From contig OX485803.1 in NCBI GenBank assembly GCA_950295325.1, forward strand, positions 31,308,001-31,372,000: DNA of 64,000 bases. The letters are read 5' to 3'. Of this stretch, positions 23,623-36,441 are shown piece by piece. The translations under genes and the position numbers were made by a program. Every line of letters starts with the position of its first letter. Position 1 is the stretch's first letter. The stretch is from Polytrichum commune. Its lineage: Eukaryota > Streptophyta > Polytrichopsida > Polytrichales > Polytrichaceae. The notes under the pieces are model-generated. The model ran no database searches and was not told the DNA's origin. It saw nothing but the letters and a program-made list of their open reading frames with translations.

Positions 23623-25400
23623 TGCAGTTGGTAGACCAAAAAAACAAATCTGCACTTGAATTCTTGAGTTCTAGATGTCCCGCGTTGTTTGATGAAACAC
23701 GTGTGAGCCGGTTTAAGGTGTAGTGCAAGGTAGTGTTGGTATGTCTCATGGGCTATGATATAACTAAGGAACATAAAAGGTAGATTCATTAAAAATCTCT
23801 TGAAATGGCATTTCTCTGACATGGGCCCTTGCCTTTTCCTACCAAACCACCTCTCTTGCCTCTCTCACCGCAAAATCCATTGGACCATGTCAATGCATTT
23901 ATTAGGCCTTAAAAATTATATTTTGGGGACCTCGCCTCCATGGTCCCTCTGCCATTTTTTCCTTAGTGTAAACCAAAGGTGTCCCGGGACAACTTCAACA
24001 GCCAATTAGTTGCCTTGCAGAGCCCTGGTCCAACTTCATGGTCCATAGTGTAAACCGGCCCTGAGAGCCCGTGAACATTAGTACACTTCAAGCACTCTCA
24101 TTGGTGGAAAAGGCAGACCCAATCCAAGTTCACTTCACACTACACGTGAGGGACCAAGGGAGTATGTGAATGCAATATGGATGTAAAGTCTACATGGATT
24201 CGTACATGGCATCGAATGGATCATGTTTCATGGTCACTTGGATTATTTCAAGAACCACTTCTTGGAGGTAGGCCTAACACAAAACCGGAAGACCATGGCA
24301 CTCCAAACACTCACAACCGTTGATTTATTCTATTTTATCATGTATGAGGATCCGCATAAATACAAATTCACTGAAATAACATTTAGTTGAGGGCCCGATC
24401 ACATATGGCTTCACACTAAACTTGAGGATCCGTGACCACAATACATGATTTTGAAGGTGTGTTGGGACGGCCTTCGGACACTCTCTTTTGGGCTCTCACA
24501 ATTTCATGGTCACGGCTCTTGGCTCATGTTTGAAGGACTACCAAATGTGCCACAGGAGTCCATCTGACATGGGAGAAGCCCCCAATTATTCCCCATATGA
24601 ACCAACGCCTATTTTGGCCAGGCTAAAGTGAGCAACTAGGTTTGGGCTTCATAATGAATGTTATTGTCAATATATAACTCTAAGGATTAAACATACGACT
24701 CGTTGTTTGGTAAAAGAGATAAATAAATAATAAAAATATCAACGCCCGACACTTTAATTTGGGGTGCTTTAAATTGTGAGGATTCAATTTTGGATTTCGT
24801 TGATTGTATCTAAATCATTTAAATGTGACATTTCAGGAACTAAATTGTAGATTTAGTTTTTCAGATTTAATCATGATAAGGGTCTCAAGTGCTCAAAGTA
24901 TCCATTATATGTGCTCCTATCCTCCGGAGACCGGAGTTCTTTCTCTTTCTCTTCTCTCTTTCTCTCTGTATATGCCGTTTGGCCTTGCATTGGGTGACTA
25001 TAAAGTTAACTCATCCAAGTTTTGACCATTTACAAATCCATTCCCATGTATGTTGTAGTTCAAGTTGTGTCATGTTCCTCTTTCTTCACAAAAATAATAC
25101 ATTCAAGAAATCGTGAACTTTCAAACTTTGTACATTACACTAAGCTTTACAAATTAACCACAAGATTGTGATTACCTATAAGCTCAAACCACATGATCAT
25201 AGGAGAGAGACAAAAGATTTTCTCATCTCCCCCTGAGCCTCTTTTATGCCTAAGCATCCCGAGTTTTCTCCTTCTTCATAATGTCTAGGAGATATTTTTG
25301 GAAGTCTCAAGTCTTACTAAATGTAGATTGAAGTTTCCTTATCTATATAGATAGATTTTTTCACTAAATGATTATTCCTTATCTTTTGGCTCAATCACAA
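23623..25400. other. Gene-free stretch
   Basis: No supported gene. Short frames only, none recognised. Confidence 0.4.
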
Positions 25401-25410
25401 TCCTCTAGTC

Positions 25411-25836
25411 GGAAGTGTCTAATTCCCGCTTTATGCATTCATCTATTCTTTTAGTTGGAATTGTCTAATTCCAACTTCATTCATTCATTCTTTCTTTTAG
25501 TTGGAGTTGTCTAATTCCAACTAGATTCATTCATCCATTCCCCTAAGTGGAATTGTCTACTTTCCAACTAGATTCATTCACTCATTGAGAGTTGTCTAGC
25601 TCCAATGAATAACATCCATCTAGTGGGAGTTGTCTAACTCTGATCCATATCTTCTAATTAGAGATGTCTAAATTAAACACAAATATCTTCATGAGGGAGG
25701 TGTCTAACTCCAAGTTGAAGTTGTCTAATTGCAACGCAAAGATCTTCGATCAGGAGTTGTCTCACTCCCATGCACAATTCCTTCGTGGGTTGTCTGGCCC
25801 TTGTGCAACATTCTTTCTTGGGTTGTCTAACTCCAT
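25411..25836. repeat. Array of about 12 short hairpin-forming repeats
   Basis: The core GGAGTT-GTCT-AACTCC, an inverted repeat around a GTCT loop, recurs at about 25,411, 25,455, 25,501, 25,547, 25,585, 25,623, 25,655, 25,695, 25,714, 25,751, 25,785 and 25,819. Spacing is irregular (about 19-46 bp), with AT-rich or CATTCATTC spacers. Several copies keep pairing although both arms change (TTGGAATT/AATTCCAA, TTGGAGTT/AATTCCAA, GGAGTT/AACTCC). Frames through the array give degenerate SNS or VRQ peptide repeats on the two strands. Confidence 0.8.
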
Positions 25837-27660
25837 ATACCATTTGTTCACATGCTAAGTACAACAAATAATGGTCAGTCTTTCTTTGTCGCATAATTCA
25901 ATATTAAATCTCTTACCCATGTGTATCACAAGTTGTGTCAAATGAAAAATACTACTCTTTCACATCATACCAGGCAAAGTGTTTTAATGCGTTAGTTGGG
26001 CCCCATATTAGCCATTTTGCATACAGCATAGACCAAGGACTTATGGTTGATAAAAATATAAATTTAGGTCAATCTCGTCATGTAAGAAAATCAATGGGTG
26101 CTTGAGCATTTTTGCCATTTGGATTACTTACTTTATAACAATTGCAAAATTTGTTGCATTTGTTAGCAAATGGGGCGATTGTTTACATTGGCTTCATTGA
26201 AGTGTTCAATATGATGCAAAAGCAACAACTAAAAAAATGAAAGCAAGGAACTAACACTCACATTACAGTAGTGCAAAAACCCCACGGACTTGAGAGTTAG
26301 GTATAGTAACGTAACAACTCAAGGAATTATCCAATTGGCTTCGGACATTTCTAGTTTGGTTCAACACTTATAAGTGTCAAAAACCAATATTCATGTGGGA
26401 CTCAACATGGTCTTCATCATTATGGATATGAAACATGGCAATGTTTTTGGTTTTTCCAAATAACAATTATTTTGTGATGAACCAAACCTCAACTTATGGT
26501 GATAACCAAGTACATGGTTCCAAGTTTTGGCCCACTAGACACTCCATGGTACATACCCGTGGAGAGGAAGACGGGGTTGATGAAAAACGAGAGCAACTAT
26601 GAGTGGTGTTTGGTTCAAGAGAGTGTCGAAAGCTAATTTCCACGTGAGAATTAAAAAGTTTGTAAAATCATTGTGAACATGACATGTGGCAGGTGAACCA
26701 AGTATTAACCTACAATAATAGTGTTGGTTTGGTATGTAGGTGAATCTGTGGTATTATCAACAGTCAACATCATTAATGATATCAAAGAACTTATCCATGG
26801 ATCACAAATTGTAATACCGATCAAACATTGATAGTTGGTGTTGTATATGTCAAGATGAAAGATTTTTTATAGTCATGAGTTAGTATTTGCATCAATATCA
26901 TTCTAAATCATAGTGACACTAGGACAATTTTGCCTAGGTATGAAGATTTTTGTATAGTATATAGACCTGGATGATATCAAAAACAATTTTTTTTTTTTAA
27001 AAAAAAACCGTAGAATTACCATAGAAATTGTGAAATCTTTGTTATAGATACCCAAATGGTATAAAAAACAGATGAAACCATACCAACATTACAAACCTTG
27101 GACAACTAACCAACTAATTCAACTATTAGTTAATTTGTTGCCATTCGTGATTATAGTTGTTTGCAATTTGACATGTCAAAAAATGTAGTTAAGTATAGTT
27201 ATATATAGTTAACTAAATATCTAGTAAACTAAAGTTGAGCGTAGCTTGTTCATGGAATTACGTTGTAGTGTTGTAGTGTCACTAGTGTGTTATTTGTGTT
27301 GATGGTGTACTCGGAGGTTGTTCCGGAGCCCAACACTGTGAGTGATCGTATAAAGGCTTTTCATGATGATCCTCAGTGGCCAGAATATATTAAAGACCCT
27401 AGACTGAAACAAATCAAGAGGCGAACTTCTTCAAATATATAATAATACTTGAAAAATTTCTAGTTAACTTTAGTTGTCCCTTAAAATGTATTGAAAAGAA
27501 TCTAGTCAACTATAGTTATCTTTGCAGATGTCCAAGGTATGCAACACTGGTAATAACCAGGTTTTAGATACCCGGTAGACTGGTTGTACACCGGTAGTGT
27601 CAGTCAGGGTGTATGTGAAATGAGACCAACGTGCACCCCACTGTCGGAGACACAGTTTGT
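25837..27660. other. Intergenic region upstream of DAD1
   Basis: No gene recognised. A poly-T/poly-A junction lies at about 26,989-27,007 and AT-rich, transposon-like sequence fills the rest. Confidence 0.4.
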
Positions 27661-27662
27661 CG

Positions 27663-27676
27663 AAACCCTAGGGTTT
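27663..27676 (+). promoter_or_regulatory. Palindromic double telo-box upstream of DAD1
   Basis: AAACCCTAGGGTTT is two telo-boxes sharing a centre, about 130 bp upstream of the DAD1 ATG, in the likely core promoter or 5' UTR. Function is inferred from plant housekeeping promoters. Confidence 0.55.
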
Positions 27677-27803
27677 GTGAAAACGCCATAGCCACAGCTT
27701 CATCCTCTTGCTCGTCTCGCTTCACCTCATACTGAGCAGGTGCTTCTCTTCGTTTCTGGCGAGGAATTAAATTTCGTTGGTGGACAAAGAATCAGCGACA
27801 GCC

Positions 27804-30289
27804 ATGGGGAGCACCATGAATGATGCGCGGGTGCTCATGCACTCTTTGCGCTCTGCTTACTCGCAGACTCCCACCAAACTAAAGGTTAGTGTTCCCTGCC
27901 TCTCCTCTTTTCGCCGAGCCCTCGGCCGTGACCAGAAATGTGCATTACAATGTGCATCGTAGTCACGGGTGATCTTTTATGATGAGCGGGTAGGTGTTTG
28001 TTCGGTACTTCGGATCAATGGGAGGCATTGGGGTTAGGTTTTTCTCAATGGGAACATGGTCTGCATATTTTACATCCACTTCTTGTACTTGATTATGATT
28101 GAATTTAAGAGCACGATCATAGTCACGAGTGATCTTGTCATGATGAAGGGGTAGGTGTTTGTTCGGTACTCTGGATCATTGGGAGGCATTGGGGTTTCCT
28201 CAATGGGCAGCGTGCTATGCGTATCTTACTATCTTGCATTGGCTACGTGTACTTGATTACATTGAATTTTAGAGCATGAGAGGTAATATCTGTTAGTGAG
28301 GAGATCGGTCAATTTTGACGAAGCAGAGTGTTTTAGATCGGATGAGAAGGGAATGGTGAAAGTAGGATGCGATGTCTCGGAAAAGAAAGGGATCCGCTAC
28401 GTTATGCGATCCTCTCACAAGTAGTTTCTGGTTACGATCGTTTGGAGGTAGTGGTAGTGTTGAGTGGGTTTCGGCCTGTGTTCCTGGGAGCTCAATCTGC
28501 ATTAATAAGCTCTTAGTCATCAAATGGAATTTGCCTATACATTATAAGAAGCATCCGCTGCCAAGGTTTGGCAGTGAACTCTTGGCCTTAAATACCCCTC
28601 CTGCTTAGGGCACCACCAAGCGACCTCCACAAATTGGAGTGCCGGGAGTGGTTCAGCATGGTGTGCATATCATGGCTGAAGCTCCAGGAATTTTGAGATT
28701 TTTGTTCTTGTCACAGAATGTAGATTCCGGTGCATACTTCTTCAGACCCCCTGTATGATTGTACCCACTGAATAGCATGTGAATCTCACTTAAGGCCTGT
28801 AAAAGACACTTCCAACTCCACATTTACTTCTGGCTGTTGGATGCGATAGTGAATTGCCTCATGCGGTTAGCAATTATGAGTCATGAAGATTGTTGTCTCC
28901 AAGTTCCAAAACCGGACTTGATACGCAAAGGTCATAGGTCAAAATGAAGGTTCTTCTTTCTCTTCAAGCAATCACATAGGCCCTTTCAATGGTGTTAACT
29001 ACTGAACTTAGAATAGTATTCTTAATTTGAGCAAATAGTCCAATCTCATCATAACATGTGTTGTTTTGGTGTCTATTCTTAACAAGTCTTGCCATATCCA
29101 CTTGATATAGGCATCTGCATAAGACCAGTGTCCGATTAAGACCCGTGTCTGCGTTCTGATGAGAGGGTATGTTCAAATTTCTGAGCATTCAAGGACCATG
29201 TTGCAGCCCTTTTCATCTGAAGACTCTGTCCTTGTTGTGGGAACATTGTCATCTCATGCATCTTGGTTATGGTTAACTTGGAAACTTACCATTGCTTTTG
29301 TTTTGGAATATTACATAAATTTGTGTGCTGTATTTGTGTTGTGGATTTGCAGATCATAGATTTGTATACAGCGTTTGCGCTTACAACAGCACTAATCCAG
29401 GTCCAGTTCGCTCTTCTTGTTTCTGTTACTGATGCAATTGACATGTTGATCAATTTGCAGTGTTATCTTTCTTAAATTGTATGCTGTGAAAGTCGTACTA
29501 ATGCTGATGTTTGAAAATACAGGTGGTGTATATGTCTTTGGTGGGCTCATTTCCATTCAATGCCTTCCTTTCTGGAGTGCTGTCATGTGTTGGCACAGCT
29601 GTATTGGCAGGTGATGTGGTTTTCCTTGATATGCATCGATCCTGATTACTGCTAATATTTAATAATATCCAGAGTCAGAACCATAGGATGGGACTCTCAA
29701 GGCGGTGATGAAGTTGTTGAGCACTGATTCAGCTATGTCTTGCATGATGTATTCCTCTTTAATTTAGATCTTTTGGTGTGGAATAACTTGGAGAAACAGA
29801 AATTTCTGAGGAATAAATTATTTTATCACAGAATGGTCTCAAGCTAATTTGAACAACCTCAGTGTATCCAACAAAACTGAACAACTTGTTTTCTAATATA
29901 AGAAACATGGATATCAGACTCTGAAGTAGTCAGTGTCAAATAACATCATAAAGGAACGAAGGCTGGTTTCTGAAGGTTTTTTGGCTGTTGGGGTGACTGC
30001 AGTTTGCTTGCGGATGCAAGTGAACAAGGACAACAAGGAGTTCAAGGTATGTGAGACAAACAATGAGTTTACTGATTTAATCTGCACTCAGAAATCCTTG
30101 CTTCCTGGATGAACAGAAGTTGGTGACATTAGTTTAGGCCTAATTTGAGTCGAGATTGCTTCATGTTGCAAGATCCTCATGCCACTGTTCATCTTATTTG
30201 TGCAGGATCTTGCACCGGAGAGAGCCTTTGCAGACTTTGTCTTGTGTAATCTTGTCCTCCATCTTGTAATAATGAACTTCTTAGGATAG
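27804..30289 (+). CDS. DAD1: DAD1, subunit of oligosaccharyltransferase
   Basis: Five exons join in phase: 27804-27884, 29353-29400, 29523-29610, 30003-30046 and 30206-30289, giving 114 residues, the usual length for DAD1 (113-115). It contains the family hallmarks [59 protein letters not shown] and the C-terminal [13 protein letters not shown]. Three hydrophobic segments fit the known ER-membrane topology. DAD1 is an essential small subunit of the complex that transfers N-glycans to nascent proteins in the ER; its loss causes apoptosis in animal cells. ATG 27804 was chosen because it gives the normal length and N-terminus; a second in-frame ATG lies four codons later. Intron 1 (1.47 kb) holds a tandem duplication and a dispersed repeat. 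The exon 2 donor is the weak site GTCCAG. Confidence 0.97.
27961..28280. repeat. 160-bp tandem duplication in DAD1 intron 1
   Basis: Two adjacent units (27,961-28,120 and 28,121-28,280) share 'agtcacgggtgatctt', 'gggtaggtgtttgttcggta', 'gggaggcattggggtt' and 'tgtacttgatta..attgaat'. The second unit has small deletions. Confidence 0.8.
28990..29110. repeat. Dispersed repeat copy inside DAD1 intron 1
   Basis: Shares 'gagca..tag(t/g)tc(c)aatctc', 'aca(c)gtgttgttttggtg' and flanking context with 31,760-31,900 and 35,000-35,145. The three copies are degenerate and non-coding. Confidence 0.45.
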
Positions 30290-31350
30290 CTTGTGAGTGG
30301 GATGATGAGGTTGAAAACTCATGAGGTCATGAAACAAGAAAGAGAAGATTCAATTTTGGGGCAGTTTCGCAGCAAACTTCACAGTTCTGATGGTTTTGAG
30401 ACCACATTTATACTTTTGATGTACGCATTGAATATCCATGAGCTTCAGCAAAATATCAAATGAAAGTTAACAATATGCACATTATTTTCTAAGGCCTCCT
30501 ATCGAAATTTGGTTCATGAGCAATATGTAGTACCTCCTCTCCCATGCCAAGGAGATTTAGCAGACGAACCAACCAACACGGGATCAATGTCATGACTGAA
30601 GTAAATTATTCCTGGTCACATGGCTTACATTTCCTCACCTGCAAGTGGCGCATCCTCAATGTGGTTTACATTATTGTATTACATGATTATCAATAGGGGG
30701 ATTGAAAGGTTCTGTATGCCCCCAATCTAAAATAATCACATCTCATATTGGAACTGCCTTAGTTCATGTGATCAGACTTGCCATTGTATAAGGACATGAA
30801 TAACATATGTTAAGGAAATTGAAAAGAGGTTCTTTAATACATTACATATGATGTAGTGTTTCTAACTTTTTTTTGTTGACATGCATACACAATCATCTTA
30901 GTGATACACATAGCAATTTTGAAATAAAAAAGGACATGATTTGCATTTGTTATGAAGTATTTGAGTTTAATGCATTGAAAATTAACATTTAGATAATTAG
31001 TGCTTTGCATTGCTATGCCTAACCAATGACATAATATACGTATATTGTAGTCAAATGGCATATGTAGGTGTGGATTGTATATTTTAAAATATATGTAAGA
31101 AGATTACAAGTATATTTATAAAATTAATTAAATATATTAATGATTTATGTCCAAATATTTACCTGTAAGGTTTGTAGCTTAATCCTACAACCCAAAAACC
31201 CTAAGTACATCTTCTCAAAAATAATCATTAGTGAACTACAAATATCAAGCAAACATGGAGTAGAGGCACTCTCCATGCACCCAAATTCCCTCTAACAATG
31301 TAACACCTAGGCTTGATCTCATACCCCGTGCTCTTGTGGCTATGACATCA
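30290..31350. other. DAD1 3' region and AT-rich spacer
   Basis: The first 100-200 bp is probably DAD1 3' UTR. The rest has no recognisable gene. Confidence 0.4.
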
Positions 31351-31353
31351 ATT

Positions 31354-31366
31354 GGGGGGGGGGGGG
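31354..31366. repeat. G13 homopolymer
   Basis: A run of 13 G in otherwise AT-rich DNA, one of five G or C tracts of 11-15 bp between 31 and 44 kb. Confidence 0.75.
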
Positions 31367-34300
31367 AGGGATCAATATTGGTTGTCCACAAGACACATGC
31401 CAAAATACCTCACCCTAACAAGACTTCAACATATCTCTTAGAAAGATATATGTCCAACATCCTCCCAAAATCATCTCTATCCTGTGCTAATCAAAACCAA
31501 ATCCGATCTCACCCATCACACTAAACTTGCTAATAAGAATATTCAACAAGGTTTTCCATACAAATCTCATATGCAAGCTCAACATAGATCTCCCTCTAAA
31601 GTAGATGGGCCCTATTTGGTTCCACTTTGTTGTTAGCTACCTTATATTACTCGGATATGTGAGGTTCAATTTTGAATGTGTATATGAAGAAGCTAGGATC
31701 AATTCCATAAAATTTTGGATTTAGTCTCGAATTGTTATGATTTATCAAAGTTCATTGACATTGAGCCATAAGAAGGCCACATACATCCTCCTGCCAATCA
31801 TGTTGATTATTAGGCATATAATGCTTGATAATTTTTGAGCACGTAGTTCAATCTCATTGAAACACGTGTTTTTTTGGTGCCATGTCAAAGTAGGGCCTTG
31901 ACTTAGTGGTAATACCTAACTAAATTGGACCCAAAAGCATGTGTTCAAATAATTGCATAAATTTAATTAGGCTTTTCTATCAAGTACCATAACCATAGTT
32001 GAGACGTCACCATCCCACAACCACCCCTTTATCCACAAATAGAAAGACAATCACACCCTCTCAAGTCCCATATGGGCCAACCCATCAATCTCACTTGCCC
32101 ACATCTCCCAATCCATTGAATTTTGAAATAGCAAATAAATGGGCAACTAAATAAATAAATAAACATCTTATAGCAACAAACATTTCCTCCATCTTTTGCC
32201 CAATAACAAGGAGGTAGCCTATCCAAAGTGATAACCAAGCTCCACCTTATAGCCTCATGTACAAACCCCATCCCTAAAGGTCTCCAAATGGACAAACAGA
32301 ACAAAAGCCTTAAATCATATCTGTAAAAAACCTCTTCACCCATCACCTCACCATATTGAAATGTCTCACCCTCCACCCCCATTCAAATACACGATCCTCG
32401 ACTTGATCTTAACACCACTTATGTAGCCCCTAACACTACCAATGCTCACTTAGAATATGCTCAGACATCCTTCTTGTACAAAGACTACCTCCACATGCAT
32501 TATTGCCCTCACACCCTCACCCTCCACTATATAGAGTTCACATATTGTCACGTTGGGTACCCATACACATGTGCAGACAAATAAAATATGGTCCTATACT
32601 CCACACCTCTCTAGACCACAACAACAAAAGGATGAAAGGCCCATTGACTAATGGTCATGACCATGTGCAAAAGCAAAGGAACCCACAAACATGACATGGT
32701 GGCTTACTGGTTTGGCTGGTGATAATAAGCACCGTCCCTTATGTGGGGCAATAGCTTGAGGGCAAAGAGGTTCTTCATTCACGCTTGGTTTGTGATCAAC
32801 AAATCTTAGACATTTGATTTGACCAGATTTTGGACCTTTTGTGGAACAAATAAGATGGTTTGTGGCAACATGTGACAATGATGAAGGGTTATAGATGGTT
32901 TGTAACAACACATGACAATGATGATCCATGAATGGTTGCAATGGTTCATGAAGGGTTGTGGTGGTTTGGGTGGTTGACACCTTGGACGAATCTTAGGGCT
33001 TAGAAAGAGCACAAACTATTTCCCAATATAATTCTTCATTGGAATTTCCACTTTTTACTATATCTCATTTAATTTTTTACGCGAATAGAGAGCAATATTC
33101 TCAACAACTCTTCTTTTAAGATAAACACCATTCAAATATTGAAAGTCTACAAATTTCATGAATATGACGATTACATTGGGAAAACCATTCACCAATTGCG
33201 AAGTTAGTTATGAGCTTAATGGATAAACATCAGCAGTACTATAAAACCAAACCCACTTTTTGAACAACAAATTATGAAGTAGACCTTGCATACTCCCCCA
33301 AAAAACTAGTCTCTTCTCAAAAAAAAAAAAAAAAGGACCTCCAACTAGTGCAAAGGGATTGGGGGAACGACGTGGCAACCACATTGTGGTCTCAATGGAC
33401 ATTAATGATTAAGGGCCAGAGCTAAACACCACCTCTTTGAGCTCAAAGTAAAGGGGGTTTAATTTAAAATTGCTCCCATAGATGTGTGGGGTCCAAATTC
33501 ATCTCAAGTGGATCCTTTGAAACTAATTTGGGACCTCTAGTGCTTACATAACATTACTAAGAAGTGTGTGTGCGTTCCAAGGGCCCTAAGAGTATAACCG
33601 GGATGCACAAACCTTATGCAGGAGACTCTTATTAGGTTGATCTCCAAGCATCCCATGGTTATATTCCTAGGGCCCACAGTATGTTATGAATTCAAAGTTT
33701 GAAACATCTAAAAATAAATAAAACATATGCTATAATATAATTGATTGCATTTTCACCTTCGGTGATTTTGATCAGAGCTCAACTCAAAGAAGGGTTGGGG
33801 CTCAACTAGTTCCTTGGAGGTAAGAGTTTAGGCATCCAACAAGGAACAAGTTTATGGATTGGTTCGCCCAAATCCTCAAAGAAGTGGGTGTCTAGCCATG
33901 GCCGACATTAACATTTAACTTCCCGAGAGACTTGTCATGGCCTTATAAATGACTCTTGAAGGCAAATTCATCCAAAAGGAAGGTCCTAGGAAGGTCACAT
34001 TAGGTACCATTATGTTCATCATGAAATTTTCTTGTCCATGGCGATGATCCCCTTCCAATATGAAAAGATTATTGTTCACAAGAAAATTTTAAAGTAAAAA
34101 ATGAACTAACTTTTCCCTTTGTTAGTAACTTAATATTATTTTGATTGAGAATTGTCAATGTTTTGTGGACTCTTTTTCTTACCTCAAAACGTATATCCAT
34201 TCAGATAGATCCTCACAGTTGGCTAGTCTATCAAGCACGACCAACAGATGGGCAGTCCAACAATAATGCAACGAGGCACAAGGCCAACCAACATTGGTTG

Positions 34301-35920
34301 TCGACACCAATTTAAATAAGAAACAAGTTGAACAACAATTACCAGTCTCCGGATCCACCCGACCTGTCAGGTTACCTTTGCAAGACGAACAACACCCGTC
34401 ACGAGTACTATCCCACTTTGCAAGGGTGGCCCAACAATAAGCAAGACATATTCCCCATACAATTCCTAACACCATGAGTGCAACACCCTAGTGTTCAATA
34501 ATGTTATGAAACTAGCGAACACGGGTGATGTAAATCGCCTATTGGTCATCATTTTTTAGTAAATTTTTGGAATAGATATTGACCCCCACGTCATAAGCTC
34601 AATTTTCGCATTTTTGCACTCGCCAATAAACCGGGCACCCCCAAAATAATACCCGGTCGGTACTTAGTGATGTGGAAACACATGGTCCAATTCCACATTA
34701 ATCTTTCACTTCTTTATATAGGAAATCACCAAGATGCTCATTGCTCACAATTTATGTCAACTCTAGTCTAGTACTAGTAGTACAAGAATATATTCCATCT
34801 TGTCATACATAGGACGGTTCCCAACCACGGTCCTTGCCTATGATAGCCACTTAAGGTACACTTCAATAGAGTCTTAAATGGTTACTTTGTCCGACTAGCT
34901 CCTTGCTCTTAGGATATGAAGTACGTGATTACCTAGTACGAGATCATGCCAATCCAAATCGAGGCCGTTGCCACTTTCCTCATAATTTGCGGATCTCATA
35001 TGAATATCTTAATCATGATTAGAGTGAAGATTTCCATGCTTATTAGATGGTCGTCTCCAATTATGTTGATTATTTTGTTCAAAATGGTTATCATATTTTG
35101 AGCATGTAGGTCAATCTCTTTTAAATGCATGTCTTTTTGGTATCCGTTTTTTGAGTCACAGGTAACTACATACTGCTCAGGATTAGGGTGTATGCTTAAG
35201 TTGGATAAGTAACCAAATTTGACACGTCTATCTTATCAATTATGATGTGGTGTCCATTTTTCAAATGTGCATATTATACAATGAACCTTTAATGCTAAAC
35301 AACATGAACGATTACAAACTGGTTCATTTTTTTGTCAAAGAGTCAAATCATTAGTTTTTAAACCCTCTGTTGGAGATAACTCCTTTCACAAGATGTGTAA
35401 GTTTAGGTTATGATACTTCTTTTGACCATTGGGATTAAGCAAAGCCCTAATTTGCAATTTTTATGTCATTGAGAATATTAATATTTTAGTGCCCAAACGT
35501 GAACCGAATCCTACAAATGCTTCAATCATGTGTCTCTTGCAACTTTCCCCTTTAAATGTTCTTACCTACTGATGAGTATGTACTATCTCTATCACAAATT
35601 GTGCTTTCTAGTAACTGTGGTGCCATCATATGACAAAAGGGAGAGAAAAGATAACCAATAATCTAACAAACTAAAGTTGATGTAAGTTGTTGGTTGGTCC
35701 CTTTTTGAATCTTAGTCAACTTATGTTCATGATATAAAAAATGACATGAATTTTGTAATTATAGAAAATCATGTTAATTTTAATAATATATCATGTTAAG
35801 AACATGTTACCTTCATTAATTAAAAAAAACTATGCCAAAAAGAACCGCAGTTGAAATCAGCTAAACAAATGCATATTTGTTTTTGGTGGTTTAGTAACTA
35901 AAATTTTAAGAATTTGAGGG
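31367..35920. other. Gene-free repeat-rich region
   Basis: Open frames here (under 120 codons) match nothing I recognise. It carries two degenerate copies of the repeat also found in DAD1 intron 1 (31,760-31,900 and 35,000-35,145). Confidence 0.4.
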
Positions 35921-35923
35921 TGT

Positions 35924-35974
35924 GTAATATACTGTTGGAAAGGTCTTGAAAATGCCTTTCCAACAATATACTAC
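35924..35974. repeat. Near-perfect 20-bp stem hairpin
   Basis: GTAATATACTGTTGGAAAGG pairs with CCTTTCCAACAATATACTAC (18 of 20) around an 11-base spacer. It could be a foldback-element remnant or a transcribed hairpin. Confidence 0.7.
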
Positions 35975-36441
35975 AAGCCCCACAATTTTGGCACAACTTT
36001 ATGCTAGTGCGTGATGAATCGATTTACTAGAGATTGTGTAATACAATGAGACTAGGTACAAAAATTTCACCTTTGTGTCATGGACCAACAACGATCCAGA
36101 AAATACTTGTATGAAGGCTTGCAAACGTGATACATAAATGATGGGATTCGTGATAGGCATTGGAGGAGGAACAAAGATGAATCGAAATTGTGACTAGGCT
36201 TAAAGATGGTAACATGCAAAGGCTCAAGAATGCAAGGAGAACGCATGCGGAGTGCAAATTTACACCCAACACCAAATGCATGCGCGAAGTCTTGCTTTGA
36301 AATTTTACTTAGGGTATGCGGGGCCTAAACTAACAACTCCGGGGTTTAAGGTGCTTTTGGTACTCATACTTTAATCAATATGTTTTGGTGGAGATTCATG
36401 TGGCTTCACAATGTGTGATGGATTCCCCTTGCGAAACCATG

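Noticed and set aside
25411-25836. CRISPR array
   Set aside because: The spacing is irregular, the repeats are degenerate and palindromic, there are no cas genes, and the DNA is plant nuclear.
34179-34475. 98-codon cysteine- and tryptophan-rich minus-strand frame
   Set aside because: No family resemblance, no signal-peptide logic and no supporting exon structure; its plus strand looks like degenerate repeat sequence.
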